Shown here: one piece after another, positions 1 through 11,016 of the stretch
Position numbering within the stretch: the stretch's first letter is position 1
How the letters are laid out: every line of letters starts with the position of its first letter
Assembly (NCBI GenBank): GCA_032622095.1
Contig: CP136066.1
Coordinates: 190,392,816 to 190,456,815, forward strand
Length of the DNA: 64,000 nucleotides
Direction: 5' to 3'
From: Siphonodentalium dalli
Lineage: Eukaryota > Mollusca > Scaphopoda > Gadilida > Siphonodentaliidae
Translations under genes and position numbers: made by a program
Notes under the pieces: generated by a model
What the model was told of the DNA's origin: nothing
The model's input: the letters and a program-made list of their open reading frames with translations, nothing else
Database searches by the model: none

Positions 1-370
1 CCATAATAATACCAATTGAAACTAATAATGATGTATAATCCCCCAATGATGTTCCTCTTCTCAATTTTTTTAATGCAAATCTGCCCCACCTCGACAACAT
101 TAAACATACTTGCCGATTTCAATTCTAAGGTTATAGAAGTCTTCAATTGCTCTGATCCCAGTGGTGTTACTGGATCCATAAATTATGCAATCCAATTTCA
201 TTTAACAGCATGCTCTATAAATTTTTGCAAAATATCACATTACCAGTGATATTTTCATAAAAATACATCAATTTCCCAACCAGACATTATGTCAGACAGT
301 TTCAAAGCAGAGCCTGACAACCTATAAAAATTTGAATTTGGTGTCTGACAATTGGCCATATCAGACCACT
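1..370. other. AT-rich sequence, no gene seen
   Basis: AT-rich DNA with one short open frame beginning at position 16 that has no recognisable motif. I see no repeat or RNA structure that I can support. Confidence 0.4.
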
Positions 371-1416
371 TATTTTAAGCCTTGGGCGCAACACGGATTC
401 GCCAGGAAGCACGACGCCCCCAGAAAATTTTGTCGCGAAGATCGGGAAACGTGAGAGCCAAGGCCATCTGCCGCCGTAGGAATCGGCAAGGGGGCGTCCC
501 AAGGGGAGACCAGCGAGGATGGAAAGCTAAATAAGGCATTACCCGGATCAGTTCTGTCTCTTGCCGGAGCGTTCGGTCGGTGTATCACTGAAGCCACACG
601 GGAATCCTCGCGGCGGCGGAGAGAAGTGGAGCTGTCATCAGAACTGCGGCGGGGACAGGACGACAAAGGAGACGCTAGTGGTGACCTGGATTCATAGCGC
701 AGAAAAACGTCCTGTCGGCGACTAGCCTGGCGACTGGGCCGACAACGAGGCTGACGAACAGGATCGCGGCCACGAGAATGGGAAATCCGGCCACGAGAGG
801 CGTGGCATCCCCGTCCAGAGCCACGAGCAGGCCTGCCACGCGAAGCTGACCACGGCCGCGCACCCGTGAATCAGCCACAGATGACACACTGGCCGAAAAC
901 CCGAGAAGAAGGCCTAACACGGCCACTGGAAGCAGGACCAGCACGAGACGAGCTGGCAGACGCATCCTGGCGACTGCTACGAGACGAACGGTCGCGGGCC
1001 CGACCGCGAGATCCTGTACGAACCATAGGAGAAATACGGGAATGCCACCGAACGACAAACACAAACAGGGAAAACACGTGCACGACCCACGAAAATAGGT
1101 AACGCCGACGGAACAGGACGCAGACAGAGCGCACAAGGAACAAGATGATAGACGAATAAATGAAGGCTGGTGAAGAAACACGGTGACGGATGGAAACAGA
1201 TAGGAATTGACGACACAACCGAGCGTGATGCGTATAATTCAAGAGTGAATTGCTTTTTTCAGTTACCGGAAGGAGGCAGCATTCCGGGCGGATGTAAAAT
1301 GCGGACTTTTAAGTTCGGCCGATACGGAACGGATCGTACCGAAAATTCGGAATGTCTGCCGGATGACAGGATCAAAGAACCACATAAATCACCCCGAACC
1401 TTATCGGCCCTGGGTG
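371..1416. other. GC- and CpG-rich block of unknown nature
   Basis: This kilobase is visibly richer in G+C and in CpG (gcggcgg, cgcggccacgag and similar runs) than the AT-rich sequence on both sides. Several frames are open across it, including a hydrophobic one on the minus strand (1181 to 675), but long open frames are expected where GC is high. None shows a recognisable domain, a convincing start context or a repeat pattern. It could be an unmethylated CpG island with a promoter, or a fragment of a GC-rich mobile element. It ends where the 36-bp terminal repeat at 1417 begins, so it probably lies outside that transposon. Confidence 0.4.
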
Positions 1417-1452
1417 CAGTAAATCAGTGAAATTAGTAATTACGCGAAATCC
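1417..1452 (+). repeat. Left 36-bp TIR
   Basis: Exact inverted copy of 8126-8161. It is followed to about 1560 by further AATTACGCG / GGGATTTCATGAAA motifs in both orientations. Confidence 0.75.
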
Positions 1453-2049
1453 TTTGGGATGACATGAAACCACTAAACAGGGTCCGTGATTACACGTAAT
1501 TAATGAAAGTGTCAGGGATTTCATGAAACCACTAAAAGTGGCTAGGCATTACGCGTAATCACTGAAATTTCGTCACCTCAGTTCCAACTCGTTCTAAGTG
1601 CCTTTTTCAATGTTACGAGATAATCGAATGTTGACGATTTAGTACTCGTGAACTATAAGAGATACACTGGTCGGCTTGTCACCAAAATGTAGACCATTTT
1701 ATGCTCTTTCGAGCAAAATAAAAGGCAGTGCCGCAACAGTTAGTGATACTCTACCAGCGACAGTTCCATCGAGGTACCCCCTCAATTTTTTTTACATAGC
1801 ACAACATAGAACGGAATTAATGCCACTCAGTATTGTGTAGCATTTGGCAACAATAAGGTTTTTTGCAGGGCGAACTTGTTCCATGTGCCATGTCACCACC
1901 ACTTAAGTCACATGGAACACATTGGAATGAAGTTCTTCTATACAATAACGTAATAACAAATTGGAAATCAGAAAGATATTGAGGTCTAATTGTTTCATAT
2001 ACACACATTTTATGTATTATTATGTATATAGAACACTTGGTACCAAAAT

Positions 2050-4249
2050 ATGATGATGTATCGATTAGAACCTCACAACATGAATGGGGTTTATCAGTCC
2101 CAAATGAAACACCAACAGTATTCTAACCTGACGTTTATCCCAAGTATGCGTTGTTAGTGTTAGGAATTGATTGAGAAGCAACGTCATATCCATGAAGACG
2201 GCCTTAAAGCGATTTGACCCTGTGTTTACAGTGGGGATTGTATGGTGTCACTATAGTTGTGAAGTCGGCAACAAAATGATATACTACACAAAAGTTTATC
2301 TAGACACATTGCCGGCATACTGGACAGCATTTATTTCATCGCAAACGGTTCGGTAATTATATGTAAGGGTGCCATTAGCTTGTTTTGTTCTGACCAACCA
2401 ACACTGCGAAATTTAAAAATAAAAAGAAACTGCTTCCAGCCATTTACCATAAAAGTAATTCATAGGAAGTAATGGTAGAATAGGAAAAGGAGTCTATATG
2501 GATTATGGAACCTATGGCTAACTTAGCTCCAACTTATTTAAACACTTACAGAAGCATTTTCATATACTTCCAATGAACCAAACATCAGAACCAAATTATT
2601 GGTTACTTCTATGGGACACCATTGAATTATATATGACACCCATTTCAATTATTCTTGCAATGCGTACCTGAGAAAAACAGATTTGATGATAAAGTATTGA
2701 AAAATAGCAGACATTTACGTGATAATCACAGAGCCATGGATAACGCGGTATAATAGCGAGTGCTCAGACTGACCACACTTATAAATCCCTTGCTACTTAG
2801 ACTCGTGAGCAACACTTAATGAATGAAAGTAAGCGTTGAGATCTATAAGACATTACTAGTACACAAACTGGTTAGTCACCGATGAGTGTTACTGACCAAT
2901 TCGGAGCGGAGGCCTATATAACGTGTGCGAGGTGACCGTGCAGTCACCATAATATCACAAGGCCACAGATAATACATTTACATTGTCTGTGTCGACTAAA
3001 CACAATTGAGACATCAGAGGAAATCAACTCGTCGAATTGAAAAACTGATAACGATTAGATTATATTCTCTACCAACTTTAAAAGTCGGGGCCGCTACGTT
3101 ATAATGTCGGGGTGGAAGTTAGTTATTATATAATATACATCACGATGTTGGGCCACAGAGGTAGAACCTGTCCGGAGGCGATAGACGCGACACCACCAGC
3201 GCTAAAGTGTCATGATCTATCGATTACCGAAGTTCCTCTACGTATAATATTATGTGTATTAAGACTTAGCGTGGGAACAAATTCAATAAACAAAGCTCTT
3301 GAATATCAAAATGTTTAATGGAAAAACATCAGTATATAACTAACTCAAACCAATACATGTATGTTTCTGAATTTTCCTTTTCGATGTAAACATTACTGAC
3401 GAAAAAATACCGATATTTCAAGATTGTCTCTGGGTACGCTCCAATATAAGTATGGACATCAAATAACTTACTATAGTTTTGCCGAAGAACTGCGTCACTG
3501 TCATCACATGCATAATTGAGAATCGATACAAACATATATAGATACGTTTGCATTCCAAGGAGCGCCAAGCAGGCAGGTGGAATATGTAAGCAACGATGTG
3601 CATATCTAATTTGCTCCCATGCATATCATGGTGCATATGGATGGATATGCACATCTGCTTTGTTGTTCTACGCATATTTTGCAGATATCCATCACAGACA
3701 CACCGAAAATCTAGTTTGGTCGCAATCGATGAAAATAAAGCCGCCAAAGCAGCTGCCAAAGGTTGACATTTAATTTACCCATACACGTTTGCACGTCAAG
3801 TTAAAATAATGTAATATTGTAAACTTCTATAACCAAAACGCTCCCAGCACTTTAAGTTGGACTTATCACTAATACGTCCAACCATTTATATGATGCACCA
3901 TTGTTTCCCTTGTCCAAATCTACTCACGTTAGTTAGAGAATCTGTCATTGAGTGGAATTGCACATTTGATACACCATCCACCATAAATGACATCTAAAAT
4001 GACCTCTTCTTGAGTATAGTTCGTGCTAAATGTTTCACACAAACTCCAAGCAATGTCTATGAATGAAACCTACATAACAACGAGTTTCTGATTGAAAACT
4101 GTTAACATGTACCACGTGAAACCATGACAAAAATGCGATTGCGATGTGGAATGGGTTGGATTCCTGCCTCCTCATCCGAACACGGGTTGTATTGCCCTCA
4201 CGCTCACAACAAATATTGACATCTAGTGTATAAGTGGTAGTGTTGATAT
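2050..4249. other. TE interior, no recognisable gene
   Basis: AT-rich sequence inside the 1417-8161 element. Short frames (for example 3112-3318 and 3418-3759 on opposite strands) overlap each other and show no domain. I see no repeat above background. Confidence 0.35.
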
Positions 4250-4253
4250 TTAA

Positions 4254-4714
4254 GGGGCACTCCACTCGTCAAATCTTCAAAATATATTTTTTAAAAGGCA
4301 AGTTAACATAATTTCATCCCTGCTTGCTATTCAACATAGAGCCAATAGAATTAACCCCAACAAAAGTACATCCGTTCTGTTTACATGTAGATCAAAGTAC
4401 ATTCCTGCAAGTTTGATGCTAACTGTGCAGAAAAGTGTTCACTGCACACTGCAAACATTGTGCATCTCCCAGATGCATGGTATTATACGGTTTGTGTAAA
4501 TGTGTTTTTCTTTATAACGATTTCTTGGAAATTGTTTTGGATATATTTTTTATAATTTCTATTAAATCATAATGACCAACTTATGTCACATTTTGGGGTT
4601 AATTGTATTGTCTCTATATATCATAGCTAGAAGAAATACAAGCAGGAATGAAATCTTGTTAACTTGTCTTTTTTTAAAATAGATTTTTGAAGAATTGACG
4701 AATGGAGCGCCCCC
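4254..4714. mobile_element. 461-bp TTAA-flanked foldback MITE
   Basis: The left end (GGGGCACTCCACTCGTC, from 4254) is an imperfect inverted copy of the right end (GACGAATGGAGCGCCCC, to 4714). Inversion continues inward over roughly 100 bp per arm, including the paired AAGTTAACA / TGTTAACTT and GGGGTTAA / TTAACCCC segments. TTAA lies immediately outside both ends (4250-4253 and 4715-4718). A TTAA target with a G-rich terminus is known for piggyBac-like and Kolobok-like elements; I cannot choose between them without a transposase. It has no coding capacity and is nested in the larger transposon. Confidence 0.7.
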
Positions 4715-4974
4715 TTAACGACTATTTTTCGACGAAGCAGAAGCTTGGCAGGTGATCAATATAACATGCAAATGGTTCCTAATCGCAGCCACTCCGCATT
4801 ATATCATTGTTGATAGAAAATGTGTGCTCTATATGTATGTGGCACACGGGTGGCATTTTATATATTCAAAAACATGGGCATATATAGGATGAGTTTATAA
4901 GGCATATTCCAAACAAGAATAACAACCAAAAGCAACGAAACTTACCACCTTGGTGTCAGAGACGTGGCGACAGG

Positions 4975-5130
4975 GGGGTTTGGGGGGATGTCTCAATTTA
5001 CTGGGGGGGGGGGATTAATTGTTTTTGGACCAATATTTGCATATTTTCCTATTTTTTGTCAAATTTTGGACTGAAATGGTCATCAGTTGGAAATTTTCCA
5101 ACCTCGGGGGGGGGGGGGGGGGGGGTGACT
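4975..5130. repeat. Poly-G tracts
   Basis: Runs of G near 4990-5015 and about 22 G at 5106-5127, with related G-runs again near 5808-5818. They accompany copies of the degenerate repeat described at 5253-5605. Confidence 0.7.
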
Positions 5131-5252
5131 TGGAAATCTTGTGTCCTGGTCCCGCCCCGGTGGCCAGTCAAAAACTGCTAGTTAATTTAAGAAAACAATA
5201 TTCTCATACATTTGGTCAACATTGTCACTGGAATTGTCATCAGTTGTAAATT

Positions 5253-5605
5253 TTCAAACCTCAGTGGGGTGTCAGGTTTGAATTTCCAACTCTAAGAATG
5301 CTTGACGCTAGTCCAGATGCTAGGATTTTGCGATTTTCTTGTTCAGATTACAAAAATTTCGCACACCGGGCCGAACCATGGTCGGCCCGGTGTGTCATTG
5401 TCTCTCCCCTGTGGCCAATACAAAAATGCTAATAAGTTTAACAATATTTTCCAACCTGAGGGGGAGTATGAGGTTTGAAATTTCCAACACTATAGGAAAG
5501 CTTTAGTTGAGGCCAGTCTGGATGCTAGGATTTGCGATTTTCTTGTTCAAATTTCCTCACACCGGCCGAACAACGATCGTCTGCTCAGTGTGTCGTGGTC
5601 TCTTG
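5253..5605. repeat. Two degenerate ~200-bp direct repeats with a 33-bp palindrome
   Basis: Two units share the order: AGGTTTGAAATTTCCAAC, 'GATGCTAGGATT', 'GCGATTTTCTTGTTCA', then an ACACCGG...GTGTGTC hairpin. In the first unit the hairpin is a near-perfect 33-bp palindrome (5362-5394) with arms CACACCGGGCCGA / TCGGCCCGGTGTG. In the second unit it has decayed. No coding sequence is associated. Confidence 0.6.
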
Positions 5606-6643
5606 CCCGTAGCCGTGTGCATTTGTATGGAATTAGACCACTAGATGTTAGGATTTATGCAATGTTTCAGGTTAAAATATCTGAATGTTCTCATACCGGG
5701 AATAAAGAACCATGGTTTATGAAGATATACGCCTAAACACTAAGGTGCAAGAGGGGGGTGCAAATGGAATTATGCAAAACTTGTGTTCGGTCTGATTTTG
5801 ACTCAAGGGGGGGGGGGGGTCACAAGGTGGACACCCCCCGAACGGAAACCCTCTGGCCACGTCCCTGCTTCGTGTATACAAAAAGTTGTTGGAAAAACTG
5901 TAGCAAAACGCTACTTTTTGACAAAATATATATCCACCCATTACTGCATGTGACAGAATAAAATATGCTTCCGCGCGTCGTAGCTTTTTCTTAGAACGAA
6001 TTCCATTAGCATTATTGTCAGGCTATAACTTGCGATTGAATTAGGTATATAGGGATCATTCATTGGTAACAGTTTAGCAGTTTAAGTGGCTGTTGTGCCA
6101 TTGGCGTTCATGGCATGCCCCTGTTTTTCTATTCGTTGAAGTGCACTGTTAAAATATGAGCTCACTTTCGGACAGGATCTCCAACATCTACAACATGAAT
6201 ACATTTATGCGATAATGCCTCCGACCCACAACCTGTGGGCACATGACAGCTGATACAAATTAAAAAGGAGTTAATTTCAGGGTGGTCCACAAACCATACG
6301 AACAAAATTATAAACATATATGTCATGTGACATGTCCACAAATTCCAAACAATTAACTGCGGTGGTGCACTCAGACCCTCTTAAACAACCTTAAACATCG
6401 GATGTGTCACCGACTCCTGGAACTCTGACATATTCAACATTGGGGTCGCACTTAGACCCTAAACAAAGATAAACATCTTATGTAATGTAGTTATCCTCAC
6501 ACCATAAATGAAATTTAATCGTTTAGCTGGTCCAGAAGCGACAAATGGTGTTGGTCTTATTAACGCGAGATTTTTACATTATTAAACAACCATCATGGCC
6601 AAATGATCTGGTACTGGAATAAAGAATGGCAGCGTTATAAACA

Positions 6644-6873
6644 TAGAAACTTCGGGATCAACGTTGGTTAACATCATGGGCGGTTTCTCGGTCAAACTCT
6701 GGCATATAACTTCGGTAGGTAAGTCTGGTTTCGAAACAGATATATGTTAACTACACCGTTGGTCGCGCTAACATTAGAAATAGAAACTTCGGAATCAACG
6801 TTGGTTGACATCATGGGTGGTTTCTCGGTCAAACTCTGGCATATAACATCGGTAGGTAAGTCTGGTTGCTGAA
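6644..6873. repeat. Two ~93-bp direct repeats, 137 bp apart
   Basis: The segment starting TAGAAACTTCGG at 6644 recurs at 6781 with a few substitutions, through TCTCGGTCAAACTCTGGCAT to GGTAGGTAAGTCTGGTT. Nothing suggests coding. Confidence 0.7.
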
Positions 6874-7550
6874 TAGCAGAACAGGTACTCAGTTCCACTT
6901 TGTCCGATGTTACGTAATATCGTATAATACAGTTACGCTTTGATCGATGTGACCAAAAAATGACTCAGAATTGTCACATCGCCCAAAGTTGCACAGAAAA
7001 GTACCACCATAACAGCATATCAAACATATTGGAACTGATTTATGTATCACAAATAACTGATGACAAAAAATAACTAAGCAAATAAACTATAAGACAAAGT
7101 GGAACTGAATCCATCCTACTTTAGAGCACAACGAACAAGGGAGAATCGCTGATATATCCACAACGAAGCAAGATACAACATCGGGCATAAGCGCATCGGA
7201 TAGAGCTTGACAATTTACCCCGGGTTCGGACGTTTCGTACCACTAGGCCACTTAGAACAAGTTGGAACTGAGGTGACGATTTGTTAATTGATTTTACATA
7301 TTCTTACTGGTCGGATTTCAGTAAATAAGTGTAATGGATTTTAAGAGTCACATTTGCTACTTTACAGAATATAAGTCCAGACAATTTGTCTCAATGACTA
7401 ATTAGCTTCTCTGCTGGCATTATTATAATTTAACAGCGAAGTGCGATTATGGAAGTTGTTTATTTTAATAATTTGAGTGATACTAAAATTAATACCTGTC
7501 CATTAATATAAATACTGGGTTGTTTTCTATACATTCATCTTCATTCCGAA

Positions 7551-8008
7551 ATGGCGTCCGATAACAAGGAGGAGAGGTTTAACAATGAATTTGTTAAGCA
7601 GTATGAGCTGTGCAGTAAAAATCTCTTTCCGAAATCGGAAATATTCTAAAGTTATTACTCAACTGAAATTAGCTAGTGAAAATTCTAAAACCAAGGATTG
7701 GAGCGCTCACTACCTACTGAGCAAGTAAAGTAAATTTTACGGCATTGTCGGTACCTCTGAACGATCAGGTGCAAGCAGACTCGGCTATTACTGAGCAAAT
7801 AGATTCGATCAGCAACAAACGGCCAAAGGCTTGTGAGGCCCAGCTAAAACAAGCAGAAAGAATGGTGAATCGCAGCAGAGTGGAACTCAAAACAGCTGAA
7901 GTTAAGGACAATGTTGCCATTCCAATACCACAGGTCGATCGTGGGAGAGGTGACCCGAGAAACCTTTTAGGAGTTGCTGTCGACAGGAACTTGGTTGTCG
8001 TTCAGTAA
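7551..8008 (+). pseudogene. Broken KRBA2/GINGER-like integrase gene remnant
   Basis: ATG at 7551 opens MASDNKEERFNNEFVKQYEL and meets a stop after about 34 codons. A +1 shift continues into a conserved-looking SKVITQLKLASENSKTKDW... HYLLSK. A third frame (7745-8008) ends the remnant with VELKTAEVKDNVAIPIP and then VDRGRGDPRNLLGVAVDRN. That VPIP..VDRGR.DPRN..GV signature is, from memory, the C-terminal tail of the integrase-like proteins related to KRBA2 and GINGER transposons. The roughly 300-residue catalytic (DDE) core that should lie between is absent, so this reads as an internal-deletion derivative with frameshifts. The stop codon sits about 120 bp from the right 36-bp TIR. The family name needs a search; that it is a degraded TE gene is safer. 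Confidence 0.5.
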
Positions 8009-8125
8009 TTTCATGAAATCCCTGACGCCTAAAATCAGTAATTACGCGAAATCCCTGAATTTTCTAGTAATTTCATTAAATCCCTACTCAGATCGGGGAT
8101 TTCACGAATTTACTAAACGATTCAG

Positions 8126-8161
8126 GGATTTCGCGTAATTACTAATTTCACTGATTTACTG
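8126..8161 (-). repeat. Right 36-bp TIR
   Basis: Exact reverse complement of 1417-1452. The preceding 120 bp hold four further variants of the (A/T)AATTACGCGAAATCCCTGA motif in mixed orientation. Confidence 0.75.
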
Positions 8162-8169
8162 TAACATAT

Positions 8170-8565
8170 ATATGGCCTAGCTATTGACCATGTTGACTAC
8201 GTGTGTGCACGTTGTATAGTGTACGACAGTATTAACTATGACATATATTGATACAGATATTGATCGCTCAATCCTGAGGAAATGGCCTACATATTGACCA
8301 TGTTGACTACGGGTGTGTACGTTGTATAGTGTGCGATAGTACTAAACTATGACATATATTGATACAGCTATTGATCGCTCAATTCTGAGGATATGGCCTA
8401 CTTATTGACCATGTTGACTACGGGTGTGTACGTTGTATAGTGTGCGACAGTACTAAACTATGACAGATATTGATACAGATATTGATCGCTCAATTCTGAG
8501 GAAATGGACTACATATTGACCATGTTGACTACGGGTGTGTACGTTGTACAGTTTACGAAGGTAAT
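8170..8565. repeat. Four tandem copies of a ~111-bp repeat
   Basis: Units begin ATGGCCTA(G/C)...ATTGACCATGTTGACTACG near 8172, 8282, 8394 and 8505 and include GATACAGATATTGATCGCTC. The array starts directly after the right TIR of the preceding transposon. The last copy is truncated. Confidence 0.85.
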
Positions 8566-8611
8566 AAACTATGAGTGCTAGAATTATGTAATATATAGAC
8601 AATAGTTAACG

Positions 8612-8709
8612 TGCGGTTTTTCTCCTCGAGTGAGACGAGAAGGATTATTTTTACGAGGTTCTAGTCAAGTGAAAATAATCCTCGCATCTCACAGGAGGAG
8701 AAACCCCGT
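8612..8709. repeat. Foldback hairpin, ~98 bp
   Basis: GGTTTTTCTCCTC with GAGTGAGACGAGAAGGATTATTTT pairs with AAAATAATCCTCGCATCTCAC and AGGAGGAGAAACC around a ~20-base loop. It looks like a small foldback element or a hairpin RNA template. No TSD was resolved. Confidence 0.6.
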
Positions 8710-10729
8710 ACACTACTCAGAACAGTTAAATGTTGCTTTTATGTGTAACCATATAAGGTAAGGGGGTGTCTGACCAGGTAGCAGAACTGTCAAGGTTAGC
8801 GACCCCACACCTAGCACACCAGAAAGACAGAGAAAAGTCAAAGTAATGTGCTGGCAGGTGGACCAGAAGGCCTTTTTGAAAGTCAACTAAAGAAAAAAGT
8901 AAAACGGCTAAGAACGCATTTGTCATAAGAATTTTACACACAATTGATACCGGTCGGTGCAAAATGTACGGTCTATATAAAGTGGTAGTATAGTCCCCCC
9001 GCAAGTTTGGAAACAATTACATATGCGTGACACGGAAAGGGTTATACAGTGTATTCCATATAAAACGTAATATATATTAGTAAAACGCTATTTATATGGC
9101 CTTGTAATCTCAATGGGTTGATATATACGCGCCCAACTACAGTATCTATGTATATATATATAGGTATATGTGGGTATATGTGCTCATATACAACCCTACG
9201 TTGGTATTTAAGTAATATATATGATGTGGATCCCACCACATCACCACTCTTCATATTACAAACCGATAAGTGTCACATATATTTAACACGAATCTTATAA
9301 GGGGTATTTAACACGAATCTTATACTAGTAAGAGGTATGCAAGTTGGAATGTACTTCCCAACAATTGTAGATGATTAGTATAGTATTCGGGAACATATAT
9401 ACATAGCGCTATCCAAGTTATCGTGTGTATGCGGTATGGGTGGTCTACACCATATAGTGGTATAATATATACACTGTAGGTATAACTAGAGTTAAACGCT
9501 CTCTATATTATATTGTTAAACGCTCTTTATGTGACCAAGTTAGCTATATATAGCTATCATATCTGTCATCGTGAAGTATCTTTACATATTACAATCAGTA
9601 TATGACTATGTGACATATAGGTGGTGGTTAAACACTTAAACAAGATTCCGAATAATTAATTTAGATGAGTACATGGGGTAATACATCTTATTGTGAGATG
9701 TATGCATGCTGGAAAGTACTCACTAACACCAGTAAATTATTACCTTAGGATTATGAAGCATAACAGAAAGGGTTAGATTATATACTTAAGATAAATGTAA
9801 GTGAGCATTATATCTCACAACAATTATTATATGGGTAGAGATAATAATATTATATATATACATATATATGCACGAAAAAACACACCTAGCCCTCCAGAAT
9901 GACAATAAAAAGTCAGAATGGAGCACTGGCTGACGGACCTTGCGGCCTTTCCGTTTGTCAACATAAGTATAGTGAAAGAATTAACGGCTTTCAACCTATC
10001 TGTCATATAATTTCCCCACAAAATGAAGGTGGTTCACAAATGCATGGATGTCAAAAGAAAGGGGAGGTTGTCTGCTGTATGCATATTAAAGAAGATTCGA
10101 GGCTACATGTGATGATGACCAAGGTCCCAATTTCCCGCAGACAATTTGCTCCTCGTTCTGATGACATGAATTTTGAGGTGGAAGCTGGACCCTGGAGCGG
10201 TTTATTAGAATTTTGAAAATAGTTTAAGAACGTACCCCATCGAAATAAGATTCATTTAATGCCAAAGGTAGAATTTCTAGGTTTTTGAAAAATTCTCCCA
10301 ATGAGTTAAAAAGATGCCAGAATGTTTTGATAAGACCGTCTTCAGTTGCAGTTTGCTGACTATATGCCACGCTAAGCGCATGTCATATCATGTTTCGACC
10401 CTTTAACTGCAAGACATGTGTACTAAGCCAGCTCGAGTCCGGGCGTCGCCCGCGATCTTATCTAAATACCGACAGAACATAGCTTCCAGGGGGATGATGT
10501 GATTGGACCCGTACCGTGGAAGTTCAACACTAATAGTATAGTTTGGATAAGTTAATGGTGTAAGCCATGAGCCATCATAGTGATTCGTTACATAATCAAC
10601 AACCAGTTGTTCGTACATATAATACACGTGCAATGCTTCACAATTTTCCAAGGTTGTACCATTTGTAATGTCGTAGCATCAAGCATATATGGTATCGAAA
10701 ATAGCACTGTCTCTATTGATTTCTATTGA
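8710..10729. other. AT-rich intergenic sequence
   Basis: Contains TA-rich microsatellite stretches (9145-9180, 9845-9870) and a tandem GGGGTATTTAACACGAATCTTATA duplicate near 9280-9325. Open frames at 9899-10216 (+) and 10403-10651 (-) have no recognisable motif. Confidence 0.35.
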
Positions 10730-11016
10730 TTTCCTAAAAGTCATGCACATTATAAGCCATGATCCTCTAATTGGAGTGTTTCATGTTACTTTAAATCATA
10801 CAAATTATAAGCCATGATCACCCTACTGGAGTGTTTCAGTTTCTTATAAATTTAAGTAACACAAATGATATCACCCTATTGGAGTGTTTCACATCACTTT
10901 AAGTCATACAAATTATAAACTATGATCACCCTACTGGGGTGCTTCACATCACTTTAAGCCATATATATTATAAGCCATGATCACCCTACTGCAGTACTGG
11001 AGTGTTTCATATCACG
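10730..11016. repeat. Degenerate short-period array of the GGAGTGTTTCAT family
   Basis: About five units with the order 'ATTATAAGCCATGATCACCC', 'TACTGGAGTGTTTCA', 'ATCACTTTAAG'. Single copies of the same motif occur at about 22788-22817 (+) and 48930-48955 (-). The array abuts the next repeat exactly where ATATCAC runs into TTATGGGTAAAC. Confidence 0.7.

Larger units (their letters stand above)
1417..8161. mobile_element. Putative 6.7-kb DNA transposon with perfect 36-bp TIRs
   Basis: The 36 bases at 1417-1452 (starting CAGTAAATCAGTGAAATT) are the exact reverse complement of 8126-8161. A second inverted pair lies inside them (1571-1602 versus 7247-7278). Both ends also carry several short copies of a motif like AATTACGCGAAATCCCTG in both orientations, a subterminal repeat pattern often bound by transposases. 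Broken integrase-like coding sequence ends about 120 bp from the right TIR, which fits it being the element's own gene. I could not find a clear TSD (left flank GGTG, right flank TAAC). The unequal spacing of the inner repeats means the interior was rearranged, or that two related elements are nested. Confidence 0.5.

Noticed and set aside
675-1181. 168-codon minus-strand frame encoding a hydrophobic protein, possible membrane protein
   Set aside because: It lies in a GC-rich block where several frames on both strands are open. The hydrophobic composition follows from base content, and no family motif or start context supports it.
9899-10216. 105-codon plus-strand frame
   Set aside because: No recognisable motif, no promoter or splice signals that I could support; length is within chance for this window.
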